Part shown: positions 1 through 13,000 of the stretch, piece after piece
Layout of the letters: each line of letters starts with the position of its first letter
Numbering within the stretch: position 1 is the stretch's first letter
Assembly: GCA_025453395.1 (NCBI GenBank)
Contig: JALOQK010000001.1
Coordinates: 230,313-272,391 of the forward strand
Length of the DNA stretch: 42,079 bases
Source of the DNA: Candidatus Omnitrophota bacterium
GTDB lineage: Bacteria; Omnitrophota; Gorgyraeia; Gygaellales; Profunditerraquicolaceae
Direction: 5' to 3'
The notes under the pieces: model-generated
Seen by the model: the letters and a program-made list of their open reading frames with translations, nothing else
Databases searched by the model: none
What the model was told of the DNA's origin: nothing
Program-made: the position numbers and the translations under genes

Positions 1-1085
1 CGCTTCTGCCCGGCGCATCTTAAGGAACATAAATGTGAGGCCCAGCACTTCATCGCTATTGCGCAACCTGTAATTTAGCAACAACCTCGCCAAGCCCAGA
101 GAGCGTTCAGCAGTAAACTTTTCCGGTTTCCAAAGGGGATTTAGCTCTTTAGAAATTTCATTGATTTCGCTTTGTAAATTATTTATTTCCGGTTCAACGG
201 CACTTTTAATTTCATTCCTAACTATTTTTATAGCCTTAAGCCATTTTCTGATTAAAACTATCTCGCTAACCCCATTCTCTATGCTATGGCTATTGCCTGC
301 TATTTTTTCCCAGGTTAATCCCCTTTCTTCTGCGCGAGACAATACAGCAGCCGCGCCTTCTTCGCTAGGGACATTCCTATAATTAGCTTTGAGCAACCTG
401 CCAGAAGAATAAGATTTCTCTAGAGAAAAGGAATTAAGCCTTAAAGATAATAATTCCAGCCTTAAATGGCGAATTGCCGAGGCAAGCGGCGCAGCTGCCG
501 CTGATTCGTTATTTTCATCTAATAGTTTTATAGCGGTATTTAATTTATCTCTGATAATCTCGCGGCGTTTTATTTCTCCGGGCTTAAGCTGCGTAAGTTT
601 ATCCCTTAATTCAATAAATTTTCCTTGGCAGCCAAGAACAGTTGCTTTCACAGCAGTAAGGTTTTCTTTTTCTTCATCGCTTAATTTTTCTTTCTCTTCA
701 AAATATTTTCTGATTGCTGTACATCCTAAAAGGCGCAAATACCATAATACCAGCATGTCAAGATAGACTGCCAAACGCGCCTGCCCGACTAAAATAACAT
801 CATTTCCCGCTTTTACAGCCGTTGTTTTAAATCTTTTTACATTATCGCGGAAAGCATTAAGCTGTTTTAATTTTACATCTTCCCTATAGCACCAAGCTTT
901 TAACGCCTCTACGCTAAGACTTATATTCTCTAATTGCGCTAAACGCTGGGCAACCTCCCTATCCAAGGCAATCCCGCCTAATTGCAAAACTATTTTCTTA
1001 ATCCGCGCCACGCGTTCATCCCTATCTACTCTCTTTATCCGCCCATTACCTAATTCAATACCCAAATCTGCGCAAAGCGCCTCAA
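1..1085 (-). other. Helical region continuing out of the window
   Basis: About 360 residues, helix-rich and charged ([25 protein letters not shown] and [15 protein letters not shown]), probably coiled-coil. The frame is still open at base 1 (last complete codons read L-K-M-R-R-A-E), so the stop lies outside. Confidence 0.5.
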
Positions 1086-4000
1086 ATTTTCTTCCTGATC
1101 TTTCAGCATATCTATGCAGCCAAAGGTTTAATGTGCCTTGGCTAAGCCCTATTTTCTTGGCAACGTCTTTTACGCTGATCTTTGCCGGAACAGATTCCTG
1201 CGCCGCTTTTTTAATCGCTTCCAAACGCTTTTCTTCCGGCATCGGCCTTCTGCCCGGAGAAATATATTTCTTCCCCGCTCCGCTGCCATCGGCGAAGAAT
1301 GAATTATACGGTAACCCCGGCTGCCAGCCCATATAACCGGATAAGCGCAAATATTCAAGCGGTGACACTACAAACATATCATCCGGATGATGCCGGATTA
1401 CGCCATGCCCGCGGCTATCCGGAGGCTTTACAATGCCCGGTGATTTTTTATTGGCTTTATTCAACTTATCGGTTACAGCCTGCATGATTAAACCAAATTT
1501 TGCTTTTTGATCAGAAGAAATAAAACCTGCCGCGTTTGCTGCGAATGCGCTTACAACTGTCTTAAAGCGCTCAAGGGTTTGCGCATCATAAACAGCGTTA
1601 ATTGAGCTGTTAAGTAAAATAATCATCCTGTCGTATGCGCTTTGTAAAACTTCCACATACATAGGCAGTTGCGTTTGTTTTATTTGATACTGGGATAAAT
1701 TACTCAAAATATTCTGTATTTTTTGTATTGCCCGTTCAATTTGTTCAATCTCTTGCGCTGTGTTCACCTCCTGCTTTAATGCCTTTAAACTTGTAGCGCG
1801 GCGCAACAGCTCCGAATGATCTGTCTTTTGCGCTACCGGATTCATTATTTCTAGCGCCTTTCTATATTCTACTATCAATTTATTCTTCTCATTTTTTATC
1901 CAATCCGATGTACACTTTTCAAACCATCCAAAAATATAACTCATAACCTTTTCTGCTTCCCTCATATCAACAGCATTATTGCGCACCTTACTTATCATTT
2001 CACTGGCAATGGCAATATATTTTTCATTTTGAACCCGATAAAACCTGTTGCGCAGCCAGCAGCCTTGATAGGGCTGAGGCATTTTTTCTATGAATTCTTT
2101 AAAAGTGGCGGCTACGGTTAATTCATGCAACACCATTCTCTTATTTGTCCTCTCAAGGCATTCTTGAAAATCTCTAAATTTTATCAGCGCCTCTTTGTTA
2201 AGCTTAATTATCTCCCGCAGGATCTGATTTCCGGCAACCCGCATATTCAACTCATCAAGTACTTTTACAAATTTATCCGGGCCTATACGATAGTCTTTAA
2301 TAAGCCCAAGCAGTATATTTTTAAGAGCAAATTCAGAAAGATAGCCGGCTTGGCCGCTGCCCTGCCCCCCGGAATTCTCCCATTTTATCGGCCCGTCTGC
2401 GCCAACACCTTGATGGGGCTGGCCAGAGCTCACCCGGGCAAAAGCGAATTGAGGCGAGTTTTTTTTGAAGAAATAAATAATTCCCGCGAGGATAAGATAC
2501 GTTACAATTTGCTGACAACTTCCGCCAAAGGCGGGCCCGCCTGCGGCGGGGAAACCACAGGTAACCACATCCTGCCAACCAACAGGCGGGGCATGGAAAA
2601 ACAGAGCTGAACAAATCTGCTGTAATATAATTAATGTGCCGATTATACCAAGTTTACGGGGACGCCCAGTCTTGCCTTTTACAATTCCAAATGCCTCAAT
2701 ATCCTGCGGACAGTTTTTAAAATAAATCCAGAGCGAATGCTTACTTTTCCCCAAAATCTTAGCGGTTTGATTTCTATCTTTTCCTTTAATTTTTTTTGAA
2801 AATTTCTCCAGAAGCTGCCTGATTCCTTTTATGCTCTCCTTAGGCATAAAAGGAATATCCGCCGCAGATTGAACTGCTGTTTCCCGAATGCCAGATGCCA
2901 ACTGCTGCGCCAATTCTTCGTTTTCCGCGCAAGGCCAGCCATTAACAAGGCCGCTAAGTTCGTGAAAAATAGTTACAAGTTGTAAACAAAGAGGTAAGGA
3001 GGCATCCACGAAAATCTGCCCGGGCAGATTAAATCCGGTAAGCCTGCTTCTAATCTTTTGCTTAATTTTGTCAAATGTGCTTTTGTGCAGGAGTATTATG
3101 CGTATATCTACCATTTTCTGCTCCAAATCAACCCTGCGCGCCCTAATCAAACATGAAAAAACTTTTTTCCGGTAACCCTCACCCACCTCACGCACGTTGG
3201 CAAGCGCGGCGTGGTTTCTGTTAAGCCATTTCAGAAAACATCTCTGCTGCGCAGAAGTCAGCGGCTGGCCGTCTTCAGTGCGGGCTAAATCAGGCGGATT
3301 AGAAGGCTTATCGGTTTTCTTTGGCTTATTCTGATTTTTAGGCTTATTTTTATTCGCCGGCTTGCGGCTAAAAAGACAGCATACTGCTAAAACAAACATG
3401 CCCAAAAGCCACCCATCAGTCATAATATCCTGATTCAACTTCCAATTGAATCCGGCAAGCAGGATACCGGCAGGGGCATCTAACTTATTAAAAATAACTG
3501 ATAAAGTTGTCATAAAGGCAATAGAAAATAACAGTTTTAGCGGATGCTGGAACCAAGAGATAAATTTCAGGCCCTGGTGATAATCTTTATTTAATTCTAC
3601 GGGGGAATTTTGTATTGCCTGAAGGTAAACGGAGAGTTTCCGGGGATGCTTTAAATAATAAATGTAACTAGCAAAACAGGCCTTGAAATGCGAGCCGGTA
3701 ACAAGCTCATTTAATTCATGCCTGAAGAATTCTTCCAATGCTTCTTCCGGCACAGCGGTAGCAGCCCAAGCAACCTGAATTACATTTCCGACAACTTCGC
3801 CTAAATAGGTGCGGTTTTCAGTTAGAAATCTTGAACAGATTGTCCGGCTTAAGAATTCAAAACTAAAATTTTCTACTGACGGGCTATGCTCAAAAGCAGC
3901 AAGGTAACTTCTATATTTGGCAAGAAAATATTCCACGCGATTAACAACCTGTCTTTTCTTATACGGAAATACGCCTTGCAATACTTTTTCTTTATTCCAA

Positions 4001-7000
4001 AGAAAAGTTGCGTTTTTCCCGCTTGTATTCACCCCTACCTTAATATTGTCGGAAGCAGGCAGCGGCTCAACCGGCAAGGTTCCAGGAAAAGTATGCGGGG
4101 CTTCCAGCCTAGATAACGCATCAGAGTGCGCAATAATAGCGCTAATTTCTGGATTATTGCCCCAAGCAAACCGCACAAACCCGCCGTGCCAGAAGAAACG
4201 CTTCTCAGGATTAATCCCAACCTTATGCAAAAGATCTTCCAGATATCGCCTTTTTATCTTGTTTAACCCTCTAAGATAAGGTTTTTTGTGCTCAGACACC
4301 ACTTTCAGTAACAGATCATCAATGCGGTCATTGGAAAAATGCACTCCGGATGCGGCAAGAATTAAAAGTAAATAATACGGCTTTAGTTTTTCAAATACCG
4401 TATTTTGCATTAAAATCCGGCAGTGGTAAGAATTGTTAAAATGAGCTAAGATCTCCTCTGCTGTCATTCTTTGAAAATCAGCACGATGCGAATTTATATA
4501 GTCGGTAAGAATAAACCCAAGGTTAGACGCGGCATCCCCCTTTACGCCGTCTACGCGCAGCATCTTCATTATAATATGCACCAGCTGGCTCTGAACAAAA
4601 GATAAAATATCCTCAATACTATACGGATGCGGCGCACCTTGGCCGAGTTTATCTTTCCAGCGCCTGCCTTCAAAAACCCTGCGCGCCTGCGACAAAGAAA
4701 TGAACCGGTAAAGCGCTCTGCGCGCAGCTACCATATCCTCAAGCTCAAAATAAATTTCCGCGATAAACTGAAGATTAATTAAAGAAAAATACCCGCCTTC
4801 AAATAAAGAATCCTCGTAATTACTAACTGCCTGCCGCTTTAACTGCATTGCCTCTTGCGTATTGCCCGAAACCCCTAAGATAAGCGCTTTACTAAATTGT
4901 AACTCCGCAAGCCGCGCAAAAACCTGCTGCACTTGGCCCGAGGGGTCATAAATTACATCGCGGTAATTGGGATATTCTTTTTTGTATTCTGCCGCCGCGC
5001 TTTCCGCGCTCTTTAATTTTACGTTTATATCACTTAATTCTTTGGACCAGTCTATATCGTAAGCAGCCAACGCCCAATTAAGCCAAAAGCGAACATAAAT
5101 ATTGGTATCCCTGCAGTCCATAAGTTTCTTTTTAAGAAAAGGCTCTGCCGCGGAGTGCCTAATACGGCCTAAACCCTTGATTGCCTCTGCCCGTGCCCCG
5201 AAATATGGGTCATCATTAGCTGCCAGCCCTAACATTCTAATAATTTTTTCTTTCTTCTCCTCCGGATGCCCTGCCTGGCCTAAATTATATATTGCTGCCA
5301 TACGTTCAACGCGGTAGCGCGCTTCCTCTGCCGGATCCCGTATCCCCTTAAACATTTCTTGCTTGCATTCTTCCATTATTTTCTCTGAAATCTCATAAGC
5401 GTAAACCCAATTAAATACCGCAAAGCGAAGCGCCGGTAAATACCGCATTTTTCGGCGCTGCATATTGTCTATAAGGCCGGAAAGAATCTGGTCATACTTT
5501 TTGGCTTGGTCAAACTTCAGTTTTGCTTGTATTTCCTTAAGGCAGGTAGCATCCAAACATTTTGCTCTTCCACCAGTTAAGGAACAAAAAAGAAAATCAA
5601 TCTGCTCTATCAAGCCTTCCATTTTCCGCTCAAAATCTTTATTGGTTTTGAAAACAAGCCCCGCAAAACTGCTTATCTTTCCGGAATCTATAAGCTCTTT
5701 ATGCTCTTTAAGAAGGGAAACGATATTGGCGTAAACGCGGCCGGTAATCCCGCTTGAGATATGCTCATATGAAGTATAACGGTAGCGGCCCTCTAAAAAT
5801 AAACTTTGCAGTTCTACGCGGCCTAAATAACTTAAACCGATTTGCGCGGTTGAAGAAGGAACAAAAAATACCCCTGCCTTTTTAATAAGGCATCTTTTGG
5901 CCTTGGGTGTCGCCACATTATGCGCTGCCTCAACAACAATTTTTCCTTTAAACTTTTGAGCGTAATCAAGGTTAAAACTATGCGGGGATCCGGTTAAAAA
6001 CAACACATCAGCTCCGGATAGAGCAGATTTATCATTTTCTGATGAGGCGCAATAAATTAACTGCGGATACTCCTTGAGTATTTCTCTTTTGACTTCCGCC
6101 ATTGGCGCATAGCTATGGCAACGCCTGATACTATCGTCTAAAGCATAAAACAGGCCGTTAGGCAAAGCGCCGTCCTGAACATACATTTCACCCTGATGCG
6201 ACATATCTTTTGTGCTGTCCCTGCCGACAATCCCTGTAATATCCAACCGGGTTGCGTTTTCGCCAATTTCACGCGGCATTATCGCGTAATCTTGCATCGC
6301 CCGCCAAAGCGCCGAGGCATATTCGTTATTGTAACCAAAAATCGCCAAACGCATATTGCCTTTTTCAGCCACATGGCCCAGGTATTTTTTTCTGATATAA
6401 TCGTCGTGGATTAATGCCCAAAACGCGGCAAAAGGAGCAATTCCCTCAACCCTATGCTCGCCGAAATCCGGGTTAATCCCCGCGCACGGCGGAAGCTCTA
6501 ACGGCCGCTTAATAGCTTTTGCGGTATGCAAGGCGTATTTGTTAACAACCTCCATATCCTGACGGCTTATGCGCACGCCCGGAGTTACCACATAGCAAAA
6601 CCCGAGAATCCCGGCAGTAACTAAAGACGCCCCCCATGCCTCTAACACCTGCCTGCGCTTTGAATACTTCTTCATGCTCAGCCGGCAATATGCCCCGCGC
6701 CAAGGGCTGACCCCGTTTCGGGAATTATCAATGCTTTCTGACATTAAAGGCACAAAACTTAAAATCTGGCTTTCTTCATTTTGGCTTTTGCCAAAATAAA
6801 TATCCACTGATCCCTGAGAAATAGTTAACTGCGGATTAGCAAAATTAATATGATACGCTAATAATCCTTTAAAAACCCCTGAAGAAGTGCGCTTATTTGA
6901 TTCATAAGTAAATGCCAAACGCCAAGATGTATCATGCGGCTTCCAATCCAGCGGCAAATACCGCACAAAGGCATCCGGCTTAAGGACAACGGTCAAAGCA

Positions 7001-10000
7001 ACGCCCATGCGCCGACGATAATCCATATTAGTAGTTTCTATTGCCTTTAATAAATCGCTAACCAATTCTTGGCGAGAAATGCCCTCATTATTTACCGCAA
7101 GCAGATCAGCCAGCGCGGACACAGCTTCAATTTCATCTTTACTGCGGCAATTCTTTGTCTTTTTAAATGAAGCATACCCGTTATAAGCCAAATAGCGCAA
7201 AAAGCCGTTAATTGCCGCGTGCGGCAAAATAATGGCCAAATACCATAATATAAAATTGTGAATTTTAAGGAAAAATAATATATCCGAGAATATAAAAGTA
7301 AAAAGAGAAATAAAATTCTTCTCTATAGAGAAAGCTTTGGAAAATGAATGTTTCCAGTAAATATTCTCGTTGCCAAACATATGCCCGATATGCCAGAGAA
7401 TTTGCGCAACAATAAAAACATAAAAACCGTTGTAAGAAGCAAAAGAAAAACTTGAAATTAACCCTGTGGCGGCCAGCAACTTGCCGATAACCCAGGCAAT
7501 GACAATAGGTATTGATTCTACTGCTACCGGGCCCCAGACAGTGCTGTCGCCGTACAGCCACGACATCCAAGGCCATCTTCCGCCAGATGCCTGTAATGCC
7601 GCACGTTTCTTTTCTATGTGCTGGACAATGTCACGGGCATTTCTAAGGACTTGGTCCAAGGGCACCTTATTATTAAGTAATTTCACCCCGCCTTCTTTAA
7701 GCATATAACCGTTGTTGCCTTCACGCAGAAAAACTAAACTAACCGGCTGACTCTTTTTAGTAACTAAATGTTTGGGCCCTTTATCTATAATAATTGTTAT
7801 CCGTCGCGGCAGCTGCTTAAGTTCCCCACCTCTTTTTAAATGCGATTTTTCAATGCAACGGATTATTTCATAGGCTTTATCTATATATTGTGTTGATCTG
7901 GGCTTAATCTGATCGGCATAAATTATCAAATGCTCTGGCATACCGCTGTTCCAGCCGAATTTTTCAGGATAATTAACCAGCGCGCGCATAGCGTTAATGC
8001 TTTTATTCGCGACAGCTGAAATACTGTGTTCCCCGAATTCCGCGGCAAGCATAGTTTTCTCTGCGTTAGAGAAAGCTAAAATATCAATTACATAAGCCCG
8101 CGGTTTATGGCGGTCAAATTCAAAACACTGATGCGCGACTTTAGGCGCGTAAAAAGGCACGGCTACAGCTTTAATTAACTGTTCATCTCTTAATATGGGA
8201 TCAAGAAACCAGATATCCGGCTCTTTTTTATGTATGGCCCTATTCATAAAATTGATAACCCGGCCAGCCCCTACTCCTGATTTGAGAAAACCGATAAGGT
8301 TGCCGGGATTAAGATTGCTAAATGCCTTTTCCAGCATAGGAATACGCACAGGGATAGGATCATCTTGGCAAGAAACAAAATACAGCAGATGCTCTGAAGA
8401 TAGCCCTAATTTTTTAAGCTGCGCGTCAACTAAAAGATGCGTTGAGTCAGTGTCAAAACGAAAAAGAAAATAATCATTCTTTACTTCGCCATCAACAATA
8501 TGAATGAATAAGAGTTGACCGTGAGAATCAAGTGCCGGTATAAACACGCCTTCTACGCCGTTAAGCGCCACTAAATAATGATGATTGTCCTGCAAATTAA
8601 AAAATTCAAAAAGCGGGCTTTGCCAATAGGGGACATGAAATGAGGCAGGCCGCAAGTGAGAGCGCAATTTATCTAAACGGAATTTTTTCTTATAGACAAT
8701 CCCCTCATCCGGGCACAGGCCGCCTTTATTCTCAGGACCGTTTCCTTCTATCTTATTGATGGACAAAGAATTCTGTTGGAACTGTCCCCATTCTTGCCCT
8801 GCCAACGCCAAGGCAGGGGCGAATTTAGGCGAGTATTTTTTGAGCAAATAAATAATCCCGGCAATGATAGAATACATAACAATTTGCTGATAGCTGACAG
8901 CTGACAGCTGACAGCTGAATCTGCAGGTAACCATATCCTGCCGTGGCGGTGAATCAGTAAATAGCGCGGATAAGACTTGCGCCAAAACAAGCACCGCGCC
9001 GATAATTCCCGGTAAAATAGAACCCAGCCTGCCCGGCAGGCAGGCATCCCCTTTATTTGCTAAGACCTCTACGGCATTAAACGTCTTCTTCTCTACCTTA
9101 ATATAAACCTTGTTAATCTGAAGCTTGTCGCGCCAATCCTGAAAAGGAACCGGATAACAGTAATACCGGCATTCTTCATCCTCGCCGCAGGGCTGGCCCT
9201 TGTTAAGCGTAAGCCATATAAGCTGTTCGCGCTGTATCAGGTTAATATTCCTTAACAATGGATTACCCAACATGGCAATAAAGCCTTTTTCCTTGCTACC
9301 TACGCGCACATCTATCGGCTGGCGGTCATTCTCGTTCCAAATAAACGGGCCGGCTTCAAACAGATGGCATTGTTCTATGGATAAAATATTTTGCCCTTTA
9401 CGGACAACTACCCCGGGGCCAAAAACAGGATAAGCGCTTGTAATATTACCTTTTTCATCCGTAACCATCTCCATGCGTATCCAATCTTTTCCTTTTTCAG
9501 ACCAAACATAACTAACAAACACATTCTTCGCCCACCAATCCAATTTGCTGCCATCAGGCAGGTCGCGTATAGAACCAAAACGGGAAAGGCTGCGTAATGC
9601 CTCGCTTAATAAAACAAGCACTTCTTGCCTGCTAAAATCTTGCGGGAAAAATGTGGTGTAGCCTCTGGATAAAATGCCATCGCGAGGTTCGTTCAAAATA
9701 TGGCGCGCAAGAATATGCGCTAAAGCAGCAGAAGAACACTTTTTATGATAAGGGATACTGCGCCCGCTTAGACGGATAAAACATTCCAGCCACCCCCGGA
9801 AATAATCGGGGTATCCATCTTTTGCAGTTTCTAACTCCCGCAGCTTATCTTTGACAAAATAGACAGCTTTTTCTTCGCCTTCCAAAATATACAGTTTTAG
9901 CGCCTGCGCCATTAAAACTTTAGTTTTGTAGATATAGCCGGGATGGCCTGTTGAACCTGCCTTGATTATTACTTCTGCCGCCTTTAAAGCTTCTTCTAAC

Positions 10001-13000
10001 TGCCCCAAAGCAAAGCGTTTATCAAAAATTCTGGACCACACAAAAGACAGCTGCTGCATCGTAACATCCAAAGCTATTGATGCTTCTTCACGTGTCAGGA
10101 TATAGCCTGCGGGATACAGCCCAAGAACTTCATTTATAGCTTTATCCGCATGATTTTCCGCCTTCATCATATCCCCTATAACTAAATATGCATGAGCTAT
10201 CTGTTGCAAAACATAGATATGGCATAAATCCTTGGGCAGTTTTTTATATCTGCGTTCCAGCCTTAACAGATTATTCAAGCGGATTAAGGGGTCTGGATTA
10301 CTTGTCGCATCACTTATTTCTTTCTTGGACACCAAGCCAGGTTGTCCGTTAGGGGGAACTTTTCTCTTCTCATTCTTTATTCTAAAGAACAAATTGTGTT
10401 TTTTTATTTTTTTTACCGCTCTCTTATGCTTGAGTATGGGCTTCACCAAAAAATCCAGGCTAACATTATTAACCTGCACAGCCTGCTGACAGACACCAAC
10501 AAAAGCTAACCTGAATGGATTAAAATAGTAAAGATAATATAGGATTATTAATAATATGCCTATATGTATCGCTGTAATTAATGCGATAGGAACAGGAGTT
10601 ATACCTATGCCTAAATAAGCAGCGCATAAAATAACAAATGCCAGCAGCAGGCCGCCTTCATTACCACTGTTAAGCCGCGCGCCCACCCAATACCCAAGCG
10701 GTATGTCGCTACTTGTGGCCTTGCGCCATCCATATTCCTGAAGCATGTTGCGCGTTGTTTCTTTATCCTGCATTTCTGCGTGATAAAAAATCTGCGGCGC
10801 GCCCGGGATGCGATAAGCCCTTTCTATTGAAATTGCGACATCGTTATCCCTACAGCAAAGAATATACTCACAATCAATGTCTGTTTCTTCATCATGCCGC
10901 GCCCAAAATTCAAATTCCCTTGCGCTTTGGTGATGCTCTTCTTCAATAAACCCAAGCAAATAATACAGGCTCAATATTTTATAATCTATTTTTGATACTA
11001 CTTCTTCATTCCAATCAGCAAATTTAGTTACCCGGATTACAAAACGGTTAAGAAATGCTATTAAGTCTTCACCTTCAGCCCGGGCATAACTTTGCGCGCA
11101 GCAATTAAGTACAACCTGTCCTTGAAGAGCGCAATAAACCGGACGGCTATCTTGATCCGGGCACATGCCTTGGCTTAAAGATTTTTCTTCTTTAGCCCTA
11201 AACGCCGACGGACGGTAAATAATAGGGTATTTGAGGCAAGCAAACCGCGATTTTAAATTAAACCAGAATCTCACCACAGAAACAAACAGGCGCGGCTTCT
11301 GCATTTCTTGCAGGTATTGATAATGAATGGAAACAAGATCTTGTATCTCTGCGCAACGCTCTTTATCTACCCAGAAAAATGCCGGCGTATTGAATAAATA
11401 TTCTTCAGCTTTTTTCTTTAATAACGCCGCATCTTTAATCTTGCCTGCCAACACATACTTATATAGTATCCATAACGCGATATTATTATCAACCATGGCT
11501 TCATTTTTACCGCTTGAGCGCCAAGCCAGCGCTTCTACCCATAAAGGAATGCCTGCGCCATCGCAATCGGTAAGAGAAACTCCCTTCGCAGTCAAGCCGG
11601 CATAATTTAACCGGGGAGATTCGGCTAACCCGTATAAATCCAGCTTAAACCGGGAGTCCATATTATTGAAACAAGCAATATCATTCTTTATAAATGGCTG
11701 ATTATGAAAACTCCTTATTTCATGGTCAGGGCAAAGGTTAAAAATAATCTGGCGGGCAAGGCCCGGGCAGGCAGGATAAAACTTAGTTAAAATACGCAAG
11801 AAACCGGGATTCATTTTAATTACCGCGTTCAAGCGCTTGTTACCTTTCATATCCAGATAAGGCCGGGCCTCTATTCTAAGCGTATCGCGTTCCTTCATAT
11901 TTTCAGAACTGATTTCCATTCTCTCCAGCTCAATTTTAAGCTTACTGGCTGCTTGGGAAAGCGAATTAAAAATCATTAGCGCTATACAGCGTTCAGCAGC
12001 TGTCAGTTTACGATGAGAATAAATAGGAAGAGAAACTCGCCAAGCGCTAAACTTTTTATGCAGGGATATTTTTATTGCGCTAAACTCCTCTTGCAGCTTT
12101 TGTTTCAATTTATCCACAAAAATCTTCTTAACGACTTTTCTAAAGTCTTTAACAATTGAGTTGCAAAAAACAGTTATAGCCAGAAAAACATTTCCACCAG
12201 AAAATCCGCAAGTAACTATTTCCGGCGGATGTGCCATAAAATAAGAATACAGCGCAAACGCTAAACTGCCCGCGAAAATAACAAAAGGCAGAATATCGTC
12301 TAATTCCACCCGATCTTTTCCAAAGCGCGGAATTAACATGCCGAATAATTCTACTATTTTACCGTTTCCTTTTTCAAGGTAGTCCAATGTCTCTATCCAC
12401 TGCGTAAAATCTGAATTTTGCAAAGCAATTACCTTTAATAGCGAAAGCAGCTTATCTTCTATTTCTTTAGCGCGAAATCCGCTTTCTCTTTTTTTCCAAT
12501 CACAGCTGGCACTCTCCTGAAGATCCCAGGCATAAATCCTCAGAGGATTTACTTTAGAAGATTTAAGCGCGATATAAGCTGTCAAATATAAACGGACAAT
12601 TAAGAATACTTCTTCCTTGTTAAAGCCCTTTAACATAAGCTCTTCATAGGATCGAACATTAAAATACTCTAGAATCTTGCAAAAAGCATTTAACTTAATT
12701 AATATATTTTTATCTTGCGCATCCATAACAACCGGGTCTAATATTTTACCCGGAGAAGCAACCGGATTTTCTTCAGGGCCATTTTGAACCTTCATAGAGA
12801 AATCAGGCGCCTGAACTACAGTAGTTTCTTTAGCAGAGATTACTGCCATAATATTTCTTGCCTGGGCGCGGAAAGATTTCCGATGGCTCAAACATTTTAA
12901 AGACTTAAGCCACTGAGTTTTGTTTGTATCATCGGAAAAATAGGCTTGGACATCTACCGGCTGATGATCAACCCCCTGCTGGTCAATATGCGTGCCCATT

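Larger units (their letters stand above)
8740..9050 (-). repeat. Membrane hairpin module A
   Basis: Reads [17 protein letters not shown], then D-M-V-T-C-R-F, then [16 protein letters not shown] and [10 protein letters not shown]. It is clearly homologous to module B at 2,320-2,660 (same two helices, same K-K-x-S-P-x-F-A end). The loop between the helices holds a translated 7-base tandem repeat. The plus/minus frames that overlap here are shadows. Confidence 0.75.

Noticed and set aside
2530-2550. Rho-independent terminator at the GC-rich palindrome
   Set aside because: No T-run follows on either strand, and it lies inside coding sequence.
2125-2610. Plus-strand 161-codon ORF and minus-strand 93-codon ORF at 2,333-2,614
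   Set aside because: Both are shadows of membrane module B; the giant frame has the homologue (module A) to support it, the others do not.
8892-8919. CRISPR repeat
   Set aside because: The 7-base units are contiguous with no spacers.
8748-9047. Minus-strand 99-codon ORF over module A
   Set aside because: Out of frame with the giant gene. Module A in the giant frame is clearly homologous to module B, whereas this frame has no counterpart.
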